Of a DNA stretch of 64,000 nucleotides, positions 53,633 to 63,846 are shown piece by piece. The stretch covers positions 4,972 through 68,971 of the forward strand of contig CAYTPW010000019.1 in NCBI GenBank assembly GCA_964439935.1, given 5' to 3'. The stretch comes from JABMQW01 sp964439935 (GTDB lineage: Bacteria; Fidelibacterota; Marinisomatia; Marinisomatales; TCS56). The translations under genes were made by a program, and so were the position numbers. Below the pieces are notes generated by a model, which saw only the letters and a program-made list of their open reading frames with translations, was not told where the DNA came from and searched no databases. Within the stretch, counting starts at the first letter, position 1. Every line of letters begins with the position of its first letter.

Positions 53633-53889
53633 TAATAAAATATATACTATTCAAAATTGCGGATCGACAGACGTCTCAATAATACTTAAGTTTTATCTGA
53701 CTGTTGCTCTCAGGATCATTTTGTAAACAGATTTGCAGCAGTGAAGAATACTAAAGCTGAATTCACTAATAATATTCGCCTAAATCTTCTAATATAATTA
53801 AATTAGCAGCAGATTAAATGTTAATTATATAAATGACTAATAGCTGGTTATTCTGGAGGCTTTATTAACAATTAAAAGGAGTTTAGAGT

Positions 53890-54519
53890 ATGGAAAAGCA
53901 AAGTCCTGAACGTATAAAGTTTCTTACGGATGGTGTCCTTGCAATAATAATGACACTCCTGGTACTGGAATTGAGCTTACCTCTTATTGCCGGAAAAGTT
54001 GATGAGGTACATTTATCCAAGCAACTGCTGTTACTCTTGCCAAATTGCATCAGCTATATAGTAAGTTTTCTGATACTATCTCTGTTTTGGATGCTACATT
54101 CAGGAATCTTTGAAAATGTCAAATCAATCGGTAATCGGGGAGTCTGGATCAATTTACTTTTTCTGATGTTTATTGCTGTTCTTCCCTTTACATCCACCAT
54201 TGCAGCAGAGCACTGGCATGACCCAATCAGCGTTATTGTCTATGGATTGAATTGGCTTATCCCATTACTTTTAATGAACGCCCTCTCCCATTATCTAAAC
54301 AGGAGGGCTCACCTGTTGCATCAGAAGATTGATCTCAATGAATGGAAAAAAGAAAATCGTGCTACCTGGACAATAGCGATATTGATCTTAGTGGGAATTG
54401 GATTATCCTTCACAAGTACTTTAATCTCATATGTTCTCTTTGGACTGTTAGCATTATTCTATTTGATTATGGGTTGGTTTGAGAAGGAGGGTTTTATACC
54501 GAAGAAATCTTCAGATTAA
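53890..54519 (+). CDS. TMEM175-like (DUF1211) ion-channel-family membrane protein
   Basis: 209 residues, about six helices. RIKFLTDGVLAIIMTLLVLELSLP is the family motif (R-x-x-F-S-D-G with Ser replaced by Thr here) found on the pore-lining helix; the second half has GVWINLLFLMFIAVLPFTS. Bacterial TMEM175 proteins form potassium-leak channels in the inner membrane as tetramers. AAAAGGAG lies about 11 bases before the ATG. It is 35 bases ahead of a carotenoid desaturase gene, possibly in the same transcript, with no known functional link. Confidence 0.83.
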   Translation: MEKQSPERIKFLTDGVLAIIMTLLVLELSLPLIAGKVDEVHLSKQLLLLLPNCISYIVSFLILSLFWMLHSGIFENVKSIGNRGVWINLLFLMFIAVLPFTSTIAAEHWHDPISVIVYGLNWLIPLLLMNALSHYLNRRAHLLHQKIDLNEWKKENRATWTIAILILVGIGLSFTSTLISYVLFGLLALFYLIMGWFEKEGFIPKKSSD

Positions 54520-54554
54520 ACAAAACCTGACACTCACAATATGGGGGTAAAATA

Positions 54555-56042
54555 ATGGATAGACCTTCAGTAATCGTTATTGGTGCCGGGATTGGTGGAT
54601 TATGTACTGCTGCACATTTAGCAAATCACGGTTTACAAGTTAAGCTTTTTGAAAAGAATAAACATGCCGGTGGAAGATGTGATCAAATAATCAGGGATGG
54701 ACATGTATTCGACACGGGTCCAACCCTTATGCTCATGCCCCATATTTTCAGGGAAACATTCACTTCCCTTGGAGAGCGGATGGAGGACTACCTGGATTTG
54801 CATCGAGTTGATCCAACTTATCGAATTCATTTTGAGGATGGATCGGCACTCGACTTGAGCTCAAATCTGAGTTCAATGCAATCTCAGCTTGAGCGGATGG
54901 AATCCGGTAGTTTCAGAGCCTTTCTCAAGTATATGTGTGAGGGAATCAAGCATAATTATTTAGCAGTTGAAGGCATCGCAGGTCAGAATTTCAATAGTCT
55001 TCTTGATTACTTCAAACCATCGAATCTCTCCAAGTTCATTCAATTAAAAGCAACTACCAAACATTATACAAATATCGGTAGATACTTTAAAGATCCACGA
55101 CTGAAGGCAGCATTCACTTTTCAGGATATGTACCTGGGGATCAGTCCATTCGATGCACCTGCTACCTACTCTCTTTTACAATCAACCGAATTAACAGATG
55201 GTGTTTGGTACCCTAAAGGAGGGCTATACCGAATCATAGAGACACTTGTGGAAGTTGCTAAGAAAAAGGGAGTGGAGATTATCTACGAGACCCCGGTTCA
55301 GCAAATCAGTCACAATGGTAAACTGGCTACTGGAGTAACGTTGAATAATGGCCAACAGATCAGCGCTGATATCATTATTGCCAATGCAGATCTGACTTAT
55401 GTTTACCGCTCCCTGCTACCAGACCGTAGACAATCTGCACGGATTGATAAAAAAGTCTACACCTGTTCTTCATTCATGTTCTATTGGGGAGTTGATAAGA
55501 AATATGATGAACTAAAATGCCATAATCTGTTTATTGCCGGTGATTATAAGGGAAGTTTCAACCGGGTCTTCAAGGATCTCAATCTTCCTGATGAACCTAA
55601 TTTCTACATCCACGCGCCGGAACGGATGGACCCAACAATGGCTCCCCCGGGACAGGAAACACTAATGGCACTAGTACCAGTGGGACATATCAACGATAAA
55701 TCGCCCCAGGACTGGAATACAATCCTAAATCGAGCACGAAAGATCATCTTTAAAAAACTTGCTGCCATTGGTGTGAAAGATCTAAAAGAGCATATCAAAT
55801 TCGAGCTCAATTTTACTCCTGAGGATTGGAAAAACAGATATAATCTAAGCAAGGGCGCTGGTCATGGTTTAAGTCATATATTTACTCAGATTGGCTATTT
55901 ACGGCCACAAAATCAGCACAAGACCTACCGAAATCTGTTTTTCGTAGGGGCCAGCACGCACCCAGGTTCAGGTTTACCGACGGTTCAACTGTCTGCGAAC
56001 CTGACTACGAATAGGATTATCAAGGATTTCAAAATCGAGTGA
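54555..56042 (+). CDS. crtI: Phytoene desaturase-like FAD oxidoreductase (CrtI family)
   Basis: 495 residues. FAD-binding VIVIGAGIGGLCTAAHLANHG, LFEKNKHAGGRCDQI, FDTGPTLMLMPHIF, LYRIIETLVEVAKKKGVEIIYETPV, and the C-terminal GASTHPGSGLPTVQLSA block are typical of CrtI. It desaturates phytoene or diapophytoene to coloured carotenoids at the membrane using FAD. GGGGGT precedes the ATG by about 8 bases. The adjacent synthase supports a C30 or C40 carotenoid role. Confidence 0.88.
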   Translation: MDRPSVIVIGAGIGGLCTAAHLANHGLQVKLFEKNKHAGGRCDQIIRDGHVFDTGPTLMLMPHIFRETFTSLGERMEDYLDLHRVDPTYRIHFEDGSALDLSSNLSSMQSQLERMESGSFRAFLKYMCEGIKHNYLAVEGIAGQNFNSLLDYFKPSNLSKFIQLKATTKHYTNIGRYFKDPRLKAAFTFQDMYLGISPFDAPATYSLLQSTELTDGVWYPKGGLYRIIETLVEVAKKKGVEIIYETPVQQISHNGKLATGVTLNNGQQISADIIIANADLTYVYRSLLPDRRQSARIDKKVYTCSSFMFYWGVDKKYDELKCHNLFIAGDYKGSFNRVFKDLNLPDEPNFYIHAPERMDPTMAPPGQETLMALVPVGHINDKSPQDWNTILNRARKIIFKKLAAIGVKDLKEHIKFELNFTPEDWKNRYNLSKGAGHGLSHIFTQIGYLRPQNQHKTYRNLFFVGASTHPGSGLPTVQLSANLTTNRIIKDFKIE

Positions 56043-56096
56043 ATGGGAATCAGAGGTATCAAAAAAAACTAAGTAGTTTGTATCACATAAAAATCA

Positions 56097-56942
56097 ATGA
56101 GGAATGATACAGCGAAATTAGCAAGACAGATCACTTGGAATAACAGTAAGCAGACTTATTTTATTGGCCGTCTGATGGTTGATCGAAACCTTGTTGATGA
56201 TTTCTACAGAGCTTACGCCTACCTGAGATGGATTGATGATATTATTGATGAAGTTGCTCAGACCGATGAAGAGCGGACCGATTTTATTAAGCGGCAGCGG
56301 AAATTGGTGAACAGCATATTTGAAGATGTAACCGGTAGTGATTTTAAGCCAGAAGAAATGATTCTTGTAAACCTTGTTCGAAATAATATCGCTTTAAAGA
56401 AAGGTCTGGAGTCCTTTATAAAAAATGTATTCGCCATTATTGAATTCGATGCCCAACGCAAAGGTCAGCCCATAAACAAAAAGGACCTTGATTGGTACAT
56501 CGAATGCTTAGGCAAGGCAGTGATCGATGGCCTGCAATATTTTATTGGTAACAATCATGATTACCCTACTACTGCGAATCGTCATCTCGCTTCCACGGCG
56601 GCTCATATTACACACTTGTTACGTGATACAATGGAGGATATTGCCAACGGATTTATTAATATCCCCAAAGAGTATTTAGAGAAGCATCCATTTAATCTGT
56701 CAGATCCATCGCGTCCTGAATTTACCATATTTGTCAAAGAACGAGTATTATTGGCTCGTGCGTATTTTCGGGACGGGAAAAAGTATATTGACAACCTGTC
56801 TATATTACGCTGTAAAATCGTTGGGTACTTGTATTGTACGCGATTCGAGCATATTCTTAAAACCATCGAGCGTGACAATTATATCTTGCGGCCAGGCTAT
56901 GCTGGAGTCCATAAATATCTTCCAGTTCCTCGAATGATTTAG
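56097..56942 (+). CDS. Phytoene/squalene synthase family protein
   Basis: 281 residues. First Asp-rich motif in YLRWIDDIIDEV (DDIID), second in HLLRDTMEDIANG, the two magnesium-diphosphate sites of head-to-head prenyl synthases. FYRAYAYLRW fits the usual helix before the first motif. It joins two farnesyl or geranylgeranyl diphosphates to make the substrate of the desaturase encoded 54 bases upstream. No ribosome-binding site is obvious. C30 versus C40 product cannot be decided. Confidence 0.86.
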   Translation: MRNDTAKLARQITWNNSKQTYFIGRLMVDRNLVDDFYRAYAYLRWIDDIIDEVAQTDEERTDFIKRQRKLVNSIFEDVTGSDFKPEEMILVNLVRNNIALKKGLESFIKNVFAIIEFDAQRKGQPINKKDLDWYIECLGKAVIDGLQYFIGNNHDYPTTANRHLASTAAHITHLLRDTMEDIANGFINIPKEYLEKHPFNLSDPSRPEFTIFVKERVLLARAYFRDGKKYIDNLSILRCKIVGYLYCTRFEHILKTIERDNYILRPGYAGVHKYLPVPRMI

Positions 56943-57055
56943 TTCATGATTACCATCCCCCAAAAATGGTTATATCCCAGGATTATTCATATCAGAAATC
57001 TGCAGAAAAGATCAGAAAGTAGCTTCTAATTGGATAACCTTAGTACCAATTACAA

Positions 57056-59776
57056 TCAATTGTGAAGCATTTTTATATTTCTCTTATACTCAATGTCTGG
57101 AAATCTTTTGTACAAATCCTGAAATAGTTGTAGAGCTGTTGATCGACAGCTTTCAATGTCCAGATTCTCTGATTCAAATCGATCAAACTTTGTAATCATC
57201 TGCCAGATTTCAAAATTAAGAACTGCACATTCATATTCTTTCTTTGTGTGCTCCAGCATTTGGATAAGCTGATTTAATGCCTCCTGTTTATTGCCTGAAG
57301 CGAAATTAATCTTGGCTGAAAGAATCCTGCCCTGAAAGAGTACATCCTTTCTCCCTGCTTCTTCAGCAATCAGTAAACCATCAACAATCGTTTCTGCGGC
57401 TACATCCAGTGATTTTTGATGGAATAAAGCTTCGCTTTTACCGATATAATTCTCAGATAATATCGTTTTAAAACCGATCTCCAAATTGATCCGGCGTGCC
57501 GCTTCAAAACATTCCAGTGCTTTTCCATATTCCTCAATGCTGATATATATAAGACCTTTATTACTTAGGGGGATGGATTTACTTCGTTTATCCTCAATTT
57601 CCTCAGCCTGACTGATAGCTTTGTTGTAGCAGTTCATTGCTGCATCATATTCGCCTTGATAGCGATGCACTTCACCAATATTATTGTTGGCGTTCGCAAT
57701 TTGTCGCTTATTGTTAGATCTCTCACAAATGGCTAATAATTTGTCATAGTGCAGCTTTGCATTATCAAACTGACCCATCCGTAGATAAGTATTCCCAATG
57801 CTTTTGGCGGCATTTCCCACACTGGTGAAATCATCCGATTCCTCACTGGTTTCCAGAGCTATTTGAAAATGTTCTAAAGCAGCTTTGTAATCTTGCTCTA
57901 TGTATAGAACGATTGTACCGATTGCCAGGTTGGCGCGGCCAATGCGCTGCATATCATTCAATTCCACAGCACAGGCAAGAGCCTTTTTTCTTATATCTTC
58001 ACTTTTACCCCAATCACCTGAATTCTGAAGCAGTTCACCTTTCTTGAGAAGATAGTCGATTTCAGTTTCTTGCTTACCGGTACATCTCGACAATTCGATG
58101 ATCAGGTCATGCTTATTCAGAGCTTCATTATTGCTGTATTCCTGCTCATATCTGGATGCCAGATCCATCTGCAATTGTAAGTACTCGTTCAAAATGGATT
58201 GGTTGTCTGTATTTCCTTTAAAGATTATTCTACCAGTTTCGTCGATAATCTGATAACCGACACCTAAATGAAAACCGTAAGTCTCAGCAATCGGATGTGT
58301 TGTGCTGTCAACTAAATATGATTTAATATTAGCAGCAACTTGTTTATGGATCTCAAAACGATATTCAATGCCCAGTTCATAATAAATGTATTTCTGAGCA
58401 AGATTGTGGATGAAGCGGTAGATCTTAACCAGTTTGTCGTAGGTGATATTGACTTTTTCAACAAGTTGATACTTGTTCATCAGCAGGTCAATTTTACCAT
58501 GTAATTTGAGGGTACTTTCTTCTAATACAGAACCCAAGATCTCCAAGGAGAAATCATCGCCCTGGACTGCAGCTATTTGCAGGAGTTCCTGTAATTCAAT
58601 TGGCAATCGCTCGAACCGTTCTTTTAGCACGCCTTTTATTGTTTTAGGAAAATGCGAAAAGATATTAGATATAGTTTGATCAGATTGAAGATTTAGGCCA
58701 TAGGTACCATTCTTTTTACTGATTAGATCACGTTCAATTAGAATATTCAGTGACTCTTGGACAAATAATGGGTTGCCATTTGTCAACATTTTGAACTGTT
58801 CAAAGAAAACATCATTTAGATCATGTGATGTAAATTTCTCATCGAAAAGTTTACGTAATTGTGATTGCGAAAAATGCTCTAAGGCAATTTCTTCTACTGC
58901 GTCATACCGATTTAGGTTATTGACCTTCTCGGTTAGGGGGTGGCGGTTCAGTTCACCTGTTTGAGGATTCAGCCTACCCTCACGCACCTCCTGTGGACGA
59001 TATGAGCCGATCAGTAATAAAGGATAGGGTTTATCCTTTAGATTCTTTGCCAAATAGTAAAAAAGGTTGAGCGAAGAAACATCCGCCCAGTGTAAATCAT
59101 CAATGAACACAACAACAGGATTCTGATCAGCGAATTTGCGCAGTTTATTCATCACCAGCTCAAAGAAATCCTGCTGATTTTTCAGAAATAAATTCTTTTT
59201 GCTCGACTGTAGAGATTGGGCTGTTTTGAATATAGCAGAAGCTAGGCCGCCAGCCACTGGAATCGTACCAAGCCACACACCGGTACATTCATTAGCAATA
59301 TTGGTCAATCGCTCCCGGAAATCCAATGATCTCATGTTGCCGGTCACCAAGTCAAGTTGCTCTGTTTTTTTAATCGATTTAGCAGTATCAATAATCGCCG
59401 AAGAAATCGAGCCGACCAGAGGAATATTTTGAATCCAATCTGCACCAGTATCGTCAAAGATCGACTTGACTATTTTCTTAAAATCAGTGCGCTTCTCTTT
59501 GTCCTTTCCAGCAGCTTTGTCCGCGTCAAGCTCTATTAAAACTTCCTTCCAGGGTAAATATCCACGCGATACACCATCAATATCTGAACATCGACCCGTT
59601 GCTGTTAATATATTCTGATGATAATTCTGGTCGCAGGATTCCAGGAAGTAATCAATTAGTGTGGATTTACCGATACCGGGTTCGCCAGTTATCAATATTG
59701 TTGCCCCAACCCCCTTTTGGACAGACCGATCAAGCTTATCTTTAAGAAGCTGGTGTTCTTTACGATCTATAAACAT
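57056..59776 (-). CDS. AAA/STAND ATPase with C-terminal TPR repeats
   Basis: 906 residues. A P-loop ATPase at the start (LITGEPGIGKSTLIDYF Walker A; PVVVFIDDLHWADVSSLNLFYYL Walker B) has an AAA_16-like layout, followed by a winged-helix region (RFERLPIELQELLQIAAVQG) and about eight TPRs (~600-860; e.g. GNTYLRMGQFDNAKLHYDKLL, GLIYISIEEYGKALECFEAA). Such proteins act as signal-switched scaffolds, often fused to cyclase or HTH domains, but no effector domain is present here. No close operon partner; convergent with the carotenoid genes. Confidence 0.85.
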   Translation of the reverse strand: MFIDRKEHQLLKDKLDRSVQKGVGATILITGEPGIGKSTLIDYFLESCDQNYHQNILTATGRCSDIDGVSRGYLPWKEVLIELDADKAAGKDKEKRTDFKKIVKSIFDDTGADWIQNIPLVGSISSAIIDTAKSIKKTEQLDLVTGNMRSLDFRERLTNIANECTGVWLGTIPVAGGLASAIFKTAQSLQSSKKNLFLKNQQDFFELVMNKLRKFADQNPVVVFIDDLHWADVSSLNLFYYLAKNLKDKPYPLLLIGSYRPQEVREGRLNPQTGELNRHPLTEKVNNLNRYDAVEEIALEHFSQSQLRKLFDEKFTSHDLNDVFFEQFKMLTNGNPLFVQESLNILIERDLISKKNGTYGLNLQSDQTISNIFSHFPKTIKGVLKERFERLPIELQELLQIAAVQGDDFSLEILGSVLEESTLKLHGKIDLLMNKYQLVEKVNITYDKLVKIYRFIHNLAQKYIYYELGIEYRFEIHKQVAANIKSYLVDSTTHPIAETYGFHLGVGYQIIDETGRIIFKGNTDNQSILNEYLQLQMDLASRYEQEYSNNEALNKHDLIIELSRCTGKQETEIDYLLKKGELLQNSGDWGKSEDIRKKALACAVELNDMQRIGRANLAIGTIVLYIEQDYKAALEHFQIALETSEESDDFTSVGNAAKSIGNTYLRMGQFDNAKLHYDKLLAICERSNNKRQIANANNNIGEVHRYQGEYDAAMNCYNKAISQAEEIEDKRSKSIPLSNKGLIYISIEEYGKALECFEAARRINLEIGFKTILSENYIGKSEALFHQKSLDVAAETIVDGLLIAEEAGRKDVLFQGRILSAKINFASGNKQEALNQLIQMLEHTKKEYECAVLNFEIWQMITKFDRFESENLDIESCRSTALQLFQDLYKRFPDIEYKRNIKMLHN

Positions 59777-59844
59777 TAATCCATTTGCCTCGGCAGTAAA
59801 TTTCTATACTACTTTTTCAAATCAGTAAGTAATTCCCGCAAGTA

Positions 59845-60594
59845 TCACTGCCTGAGTTGTGTAACAGTTTTCTGAAATGTTTTACCATCAATGTAGGCAC
59901 CATGAGACATATAAATTCTTTCCGGATTATAATCAACCAGTCTCTCAAGACTTTGTATCAGAACTAACTTATTTTCATAAAACATACCCAAATTGATATC
60001 AGGTTCCTGCCCCCGGATTATATCTCCCACAAGCATCTCTCCACTAGCCAGAATGATGCAAATTGAATCCTCTGTATGTCCGGGTGAATGTACGATCTTT
60101 CCCTCAATGCCATGAATTGCCAAATCATATTCATCAGCTGTAATAATGTCTGGTTCTATCCCCTCATAACTTTTGGGTGAAATAAAATTTAGAAATTTGC
60201 CCATAAAATTCCTTGCCACTGCAGGCACGCTTTTTCCTGCACGAAGGAAATTGGCAGCATTTTCATGACAGAGAACATCTGCTCCTGTTATCTGTTTGGC
60301 ATAGGCAGTTGATCCAGCATGGTCTAAATGGGTGTGGGTAAGTATAATGAGATTAACCTGCTCAGGTTTTACGCCTGCCCGGTTAAAAGCTTCGTCCAGT
60401 TTATTCTCTTTTTTCGGCATTCCGGTATCAACCAGGATATACCCAGTAGCTGTTTTAATAAAATATATATTGTAGTGCCCCATGTCCACAGGATTTACAG
60501 CATAATCCATTTCACTTTCTTCAGCCAATATCAGGCCTGGAATTATTACAACGACTAATACAACCAGTGTGATTACTAACGGATATTTTTTCAT
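59845..60594 (-). CDS. Exported metallo-beta-lactamase-fold hydrolase
   Basis: 249 residues with an N-terminal signal or anchor (LVITLVVLVVVIIPGLILA). Metal motifs: ILTHTHLDHAGS (HxHxDH), HSPGHTEDSI and LVGDII, then a final His in YMSHGAY. Typical zinc hydrolases of this group act on thioesters, lactones or phosphodiesters; the location suggests the periplasm. About 70 bases from the STAND ATPase start, same strand, so perhaps one transcript. Confidence 0.85.
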   Translation of the reverse strand: MKKYPLVITLVVLVVVIIPGLILAEESEMDYAVNPVDMGHYNIYFIKTATGYILVDTGMPKKENKLDEAFNRAGVKPEQVNLIILTHTHLDHAGSTAYAKQITGADVLCHENAANFLRAGKSVPAVARNFMGKFLNFISPKSYEGIEPDIITADEYDLAIHGIEGKIVHSPGHTEDSICIILASGEMLVGDIIRGQEPDINLGMFYENKLVLIQSLERLVDYNPERIYMSHGAYIDGKTFQKTVTQLRQ

Positions 60595-60792
60595 CGTTTG
60601 CTCCTATTTTTCAATTTACCAGGCCATTACTGCTTACATATATAAATGATTTCGCAATCAAATTCTTATTTAATCAATTAACCTTATTCACCACTGTTTG
60701 GTTTGTTGCAAATACACTCAAATTGGACGTACTAATAAATTCATTATGAAAGTACCCGGAATATCAGATCGTAAGTGGTGGATCTGGCGCTA

Positions 60793-61131
60793 TTATTTTT
60801 TTAGTTTAATTGACTGACTGATTATTGTTATACCGGCAATGATTATTACAATTGGGACAAGTGGAAATTCAAGACCTAAAAAGCCCCAAATTGAACCGGC
60901 TAAAAATAATATGCCTGCAATAATCCAAAAACCTTCCAGTTCCAAATTGTTCATGCGGCGCAAATATTGAAATATCAGGGTAATGATACCGATACCAAAT
61001 AAGGAGAAATTGAAATTGATGCCAACTAATACACAAAATCCGACCCAAACAATAAATGTTCCCCAACCCAGTGATTCGAGTTTTTTAGCCGCATGATTTT
61101 CTGTTGCAGTTTTGTTATTATCTTCTGTCAT
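60793..61131 (-). CDS. Small membrane protein, unknown
   Basis: 112 residues: a hydrophilic N-terminus, then about four hydrophobic helices (residues ~25-40, 42-58, 66-83 and 88-107). WGTFIVWVGFCVLVGINFNFSLFGIGIITL resembles helix pairs of uncharacterised bacterial membrane proteins. ATG preceded by GGGAT. Function unknown. Confidence 0.6.
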   Translation of the reverse strand: MTEDNNKTATENHAAKKLESLGWGTFIVWVGFCVLVGINFNFSLFGIGIITLIFQYLRRMNNLELEGFWIIAGILFLAGSIWGFLGLEFPLVPIVIIIAGITIISQSIKLKK

Positions 61132-61418
61132 GGTAAATCCCTTCCATGTTTTATTTTTACACTTTTTACTGTGCTTGTCATGCTAATTTAATCTTTTCTG
61201 CTTTTGAAAAATCTGTTCCAATATGTCGTTATAACTTGAGGGGGGCTGTAAAAACGTGCGCAGATACCATATTAATCGTGCCAACTGTAATCACTCTATA
61301 CTGCTGAATATATGATATTATTGTATTTAATTACAAGATTCACCTTTTGAGCTATTATTTAGCAATTTAGTGTCCGAATACATTCTTTAATTACAATTAA
61401 GGACTTTAAATGCTCAAT

Positions 61419-62564
61419 TCAGTTGGAGAAGCGGGTCATTACTCTTAACATTGTTTTTAACGATACGTTTTTCAGCTTGCCCGAAAATGTTTTCTTCTGT
61501 GTCAGGATCGTATCGTATAGTTCCTCTACCGTTTCCGGTGGCACGGTTTCTATCTGATTTTTTACTAATAACATTGCGCCCTCTGGACAAGTGGGAACAC
61601 ATAAACCACAACCGATACATCTAGCAAGATTTACAGTGGAATGACCATTCATCTTCACGGCGTCCATTGGACAACGATCTGCACAGGTTCCAGATAATCT
61701 GCATTTCTCTGCATCAACCTCAGTATGGAAATTGCCATGGACAATACTAGCCGGTTTAGGAAAGTTCTTTATCATACCAAGCATACCGCAGCAGTCACTA
61801 CAACAGGCACACATGAAGACTGGTTTCTGTTCATTCGATGGCATAAGGACCAAACCTTCTTCCTCGTTCTTTCTTGAAATCTCCAGAGCTTCATCTCTAT
61901 CAATCGAGCGAGCCCAACCTTCTTCGACATATAAATCTGACAGATCGCCAAATGACATACACACCTCTCGTCGATCTGTCGTCTGACAAGGTTTTCCCTG
62001 TTTGTCAAACACCTTTTTGCATATACAATCCTGGATTGCGATATGCTCACCGGCCTGGTCAATGAGGTGTCGTAACTCATCGTAAGTAGCAACACGATGC
62101 TCGACCTTAATACTTTTCTCAATTGGGATCACTCTCATCTTGGGAAGCTTGTGTGTGGCAAACTCAAAGCCCATCTCGCCTGCTAAATACTTACCTGTGT
62201 TGTCAAGGAAGTCCGAATCTAATCGTTTGAGTTGATGTTCGTACATACCCCAGAGAACGAAAGGCATGAGAGCATATTGACTTTCGCCCTTTCTCTTTCT
62301 TCGAAATATGCCTCCCTTTGATACGATTTGATCAAGAATGAGTATTAACTCTTCCTTCGATGTCACATCTTCCCTTACTTTTTCAAAAATGTGATCGATT
62401 GAATTATACTTGTAATCTAAGTAGGTTGTGATTTCGGCTTCCTTCAGTGTGAAGATTGACTGTAAAAGATTGATCTCTACACCGGATTTTGTTGGCGGAA
62501 AACCTGTTGGCATCTTATTTAAATGCTTTTGTAGAGTTCGATAAATATCTTGTTTCTTAGTCAT
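61419..62564 (-). CDS. 4Fe-4S ferredoxin-type protein with extra cysteine cluster
   Basis: 381 residues. The C-terminal part holds two ferredoxin motifs (CRLSGTCADRCPMDA and CIGCGLCVPTCPEGA), the first with an altered C-x4-C spacing. Upstream lies IQDCICKKVFDKQGKPCQ...REVCMSFG and a C-A-C-C-S-D-C-C run near residues 253-260, so further clusters are possible. The N-terminal ~100 residues look like a winged helix. Likely a cytoplasmic electron carrier or reductase subunit whose partner is not in the window. Confidence 0.82.
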   Translation of the reverse strand: MTKKQDIYRTLQKHLNKMPTGFPPTKSGVEINLLQSIFTLKEAEITTYLDYKYNSIDHIFEKVREDVTSKEELILILDQIVSKGGIFRRKRKGESQYALMPFVLWGMYEHQLKRLDSDFLDNTGKYLAGEMGFEFATHKLPKMRVIPIEKSIKVEHRVATYDELRHLIDQAGEHIAIQDCICKKVFDKQGKPCQTTDRREVCMSFGDLSDLYVEEGWARSIDRDEALEISRKNEEEGLVLMPSNEQKPVFMCACCSDCCGMLGMIKNFPKPASIVHGNFHTEVDAEKCRLSGTCADRCPMDAVKMNGHSTVNLARCIGCGLCVPTCPEGAMLLVKNQIETVPPETVEELYDTILTQKKTFSGKLKNVSLKTMLRVMTRFSN

Positions 62565-62807
62565 TGTTCACCCCGCGATTTACATCATTTACGAACATTT
62601 ATTCATTAAATGATGATTTTCTGACCTATCCCTATTATTTGGACTACTATTTAAGTTAGGATTTTCTAGTTTAAGATGCATTTAAAAACATTAAAGTCTG
62701 CATCAATAGCTTAAGATAGTGATATTGTCTGAAGTCTCGTTGAATTTGCTTAACCTTATAAGATGCCCTTAATTCTCCATTAGCATTTGGTCAATTAGAC
62801 TCCCCCT

Positions 62808-63060
62808 ATTGTCCCATAAACCACTGTATTTGAGGCACCATTCCCATAATCAAAATCGATAGGACGTTTATGGGACACTTAGGGCTCAGGAGCGTCGAAA
62901 AGGTATGGGTTTTGAGACAGATCAGATGAAACTGGATTACGCTTGTGGGCCCACAGTCCCGACTTGTCGGGAGAACCCCGAACCTGCGGATTATGAGTAC
63001 TCAGGTATGGGTTGTTTTTGTTGGACTTGCAAGTAGCGAGTGACTAAAGAATGACTATTT
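62808..63060 (+). repeat. Long palindromic repeat with tRNA-like module, copy 14
   Basis: ATTGTCCCATAAACCACTG core, TTTATGGGACAC, variant tail GGGCTCAGGAGCGTCG, GTGGGCCCACAG at 62945, the TCCCGAC/GTCGGGA hairpin, then the short form GAACCCCGAACCTGCGGATT and the CAGGTATGGGTTGTTTTTG end shared with the 24.3-kb copy. The other bases of the gap (62565-62807, 63061-63150) show no gene. Confidence 0.92.
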
Positions 63061-63150
63061 TGACTTTCGGCAGGAATCGATTGAACATTTTACATCCTCC
63101 AAAATCCTTGAGTGTATTATATAATACTTACATCATCCACTTAAAATGAA

Positions 63151-63765
63151 TTATTCAGACTGTTTTAGTGACAAATAGTTACCAATTGAAAGTAACGCAA
63201 AACTGATCATCATTGTTATTAATACGCTGTAACTGCTAACAGCGGGAAATCCTTCTGTACTTGGATTCATTGGATTCCCAATATAGTTACAAAGAAACAA
63301 TGCTGTGATGAATAAGAAGGAATAACCAAGTAGTTGGATTTGCTTTCCTTTATTAGGTAATCCTTCGCCAGTGCTGTTTTCCTTAATCCAACTCCATAAT
63401 AATCCCAGGTAAGAAAGAGTGATGATCGCTGCTCCTAATCCGAATATTGATGGAATATGTGTTGTGGGGCTCCAACTTAATCCTATGTTCATTCCGATTA
63501 CTGGTACCAGGGCCCATAGCCAAAAATAAGAACCTTTTTGAGATGAATAGAGAAGCACACCTAAAAGTGAAAAAGTAAATCCAATTAATAAGGCTAAACC
63601 CCCAAGGCTTGAATAGGCTTCGCCATAAGCCCATCCTGTTCCAATCAATGTTTCCGGTGTATTAGCTCTAGTTATTTGATTTTGAATCCAGACTGAAATA
63701 AAGTTAATAATTACTCCGGCGATACCTATCCAAAATAATACCTGGGCAATTTTTTGCTTATTCAT
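63151..63765 (-). CDS. Six-helix membrane protein, unknown
   Basis: 204 residues and about six hydrophobic helices (VLFWIGIAGVIINFISVWI, LGGLALLIGFTFSLLGVLLY, FWLWALVPVIGMNIGLSW, GAAIITLSYLGLLW, YSFLFITALFLCNYIG, YSVLITMMISFALLSIGNYL). TAGGAGGT lies about 6 bases before the ATG, so it should be well translated. No family recognised. Adjacent genes give no clue. Confidence 0.65.
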   Translation of the reverse strand: MNKQKIAQVLFWIGIAGVIINFISVWIQNQITRANTPETLIGTGWAYGEAYSSLGGLALLIGFTFSLLGVLLYSSQKGSYFWLWALVPVIGMNIGLSWSPTTHIPSIFGLGAAIITLSYLGLLWSWIKENSTGEGLPNKGKQIQLLGYSFLFITALFLCNYIGNPMNPSTEGFPAVSSYSVLITMMISFALLSIGNYLSLKQSE

Positions 63766-63846
63766 ATTACCACCTCCTATTAATAAGATGATATGACTGA
63801 CAATATGGTAAATTTACCAATAAATAACAATCGATTGGCTACTTTT

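Noticed and set aside
53224..53889. CRISPR array near the repeat-rich gap
   Set aside because: There are no short regularly spaced repeats with unique spacers; the repeated DNA is a single long element.
62945..62998. A complete tRNA gene
   Set aside because: Only a 3'-half-like part is present; no D-arm or 5' acceptor strand was found and the anticodon stem has an extra GTA before the loop.
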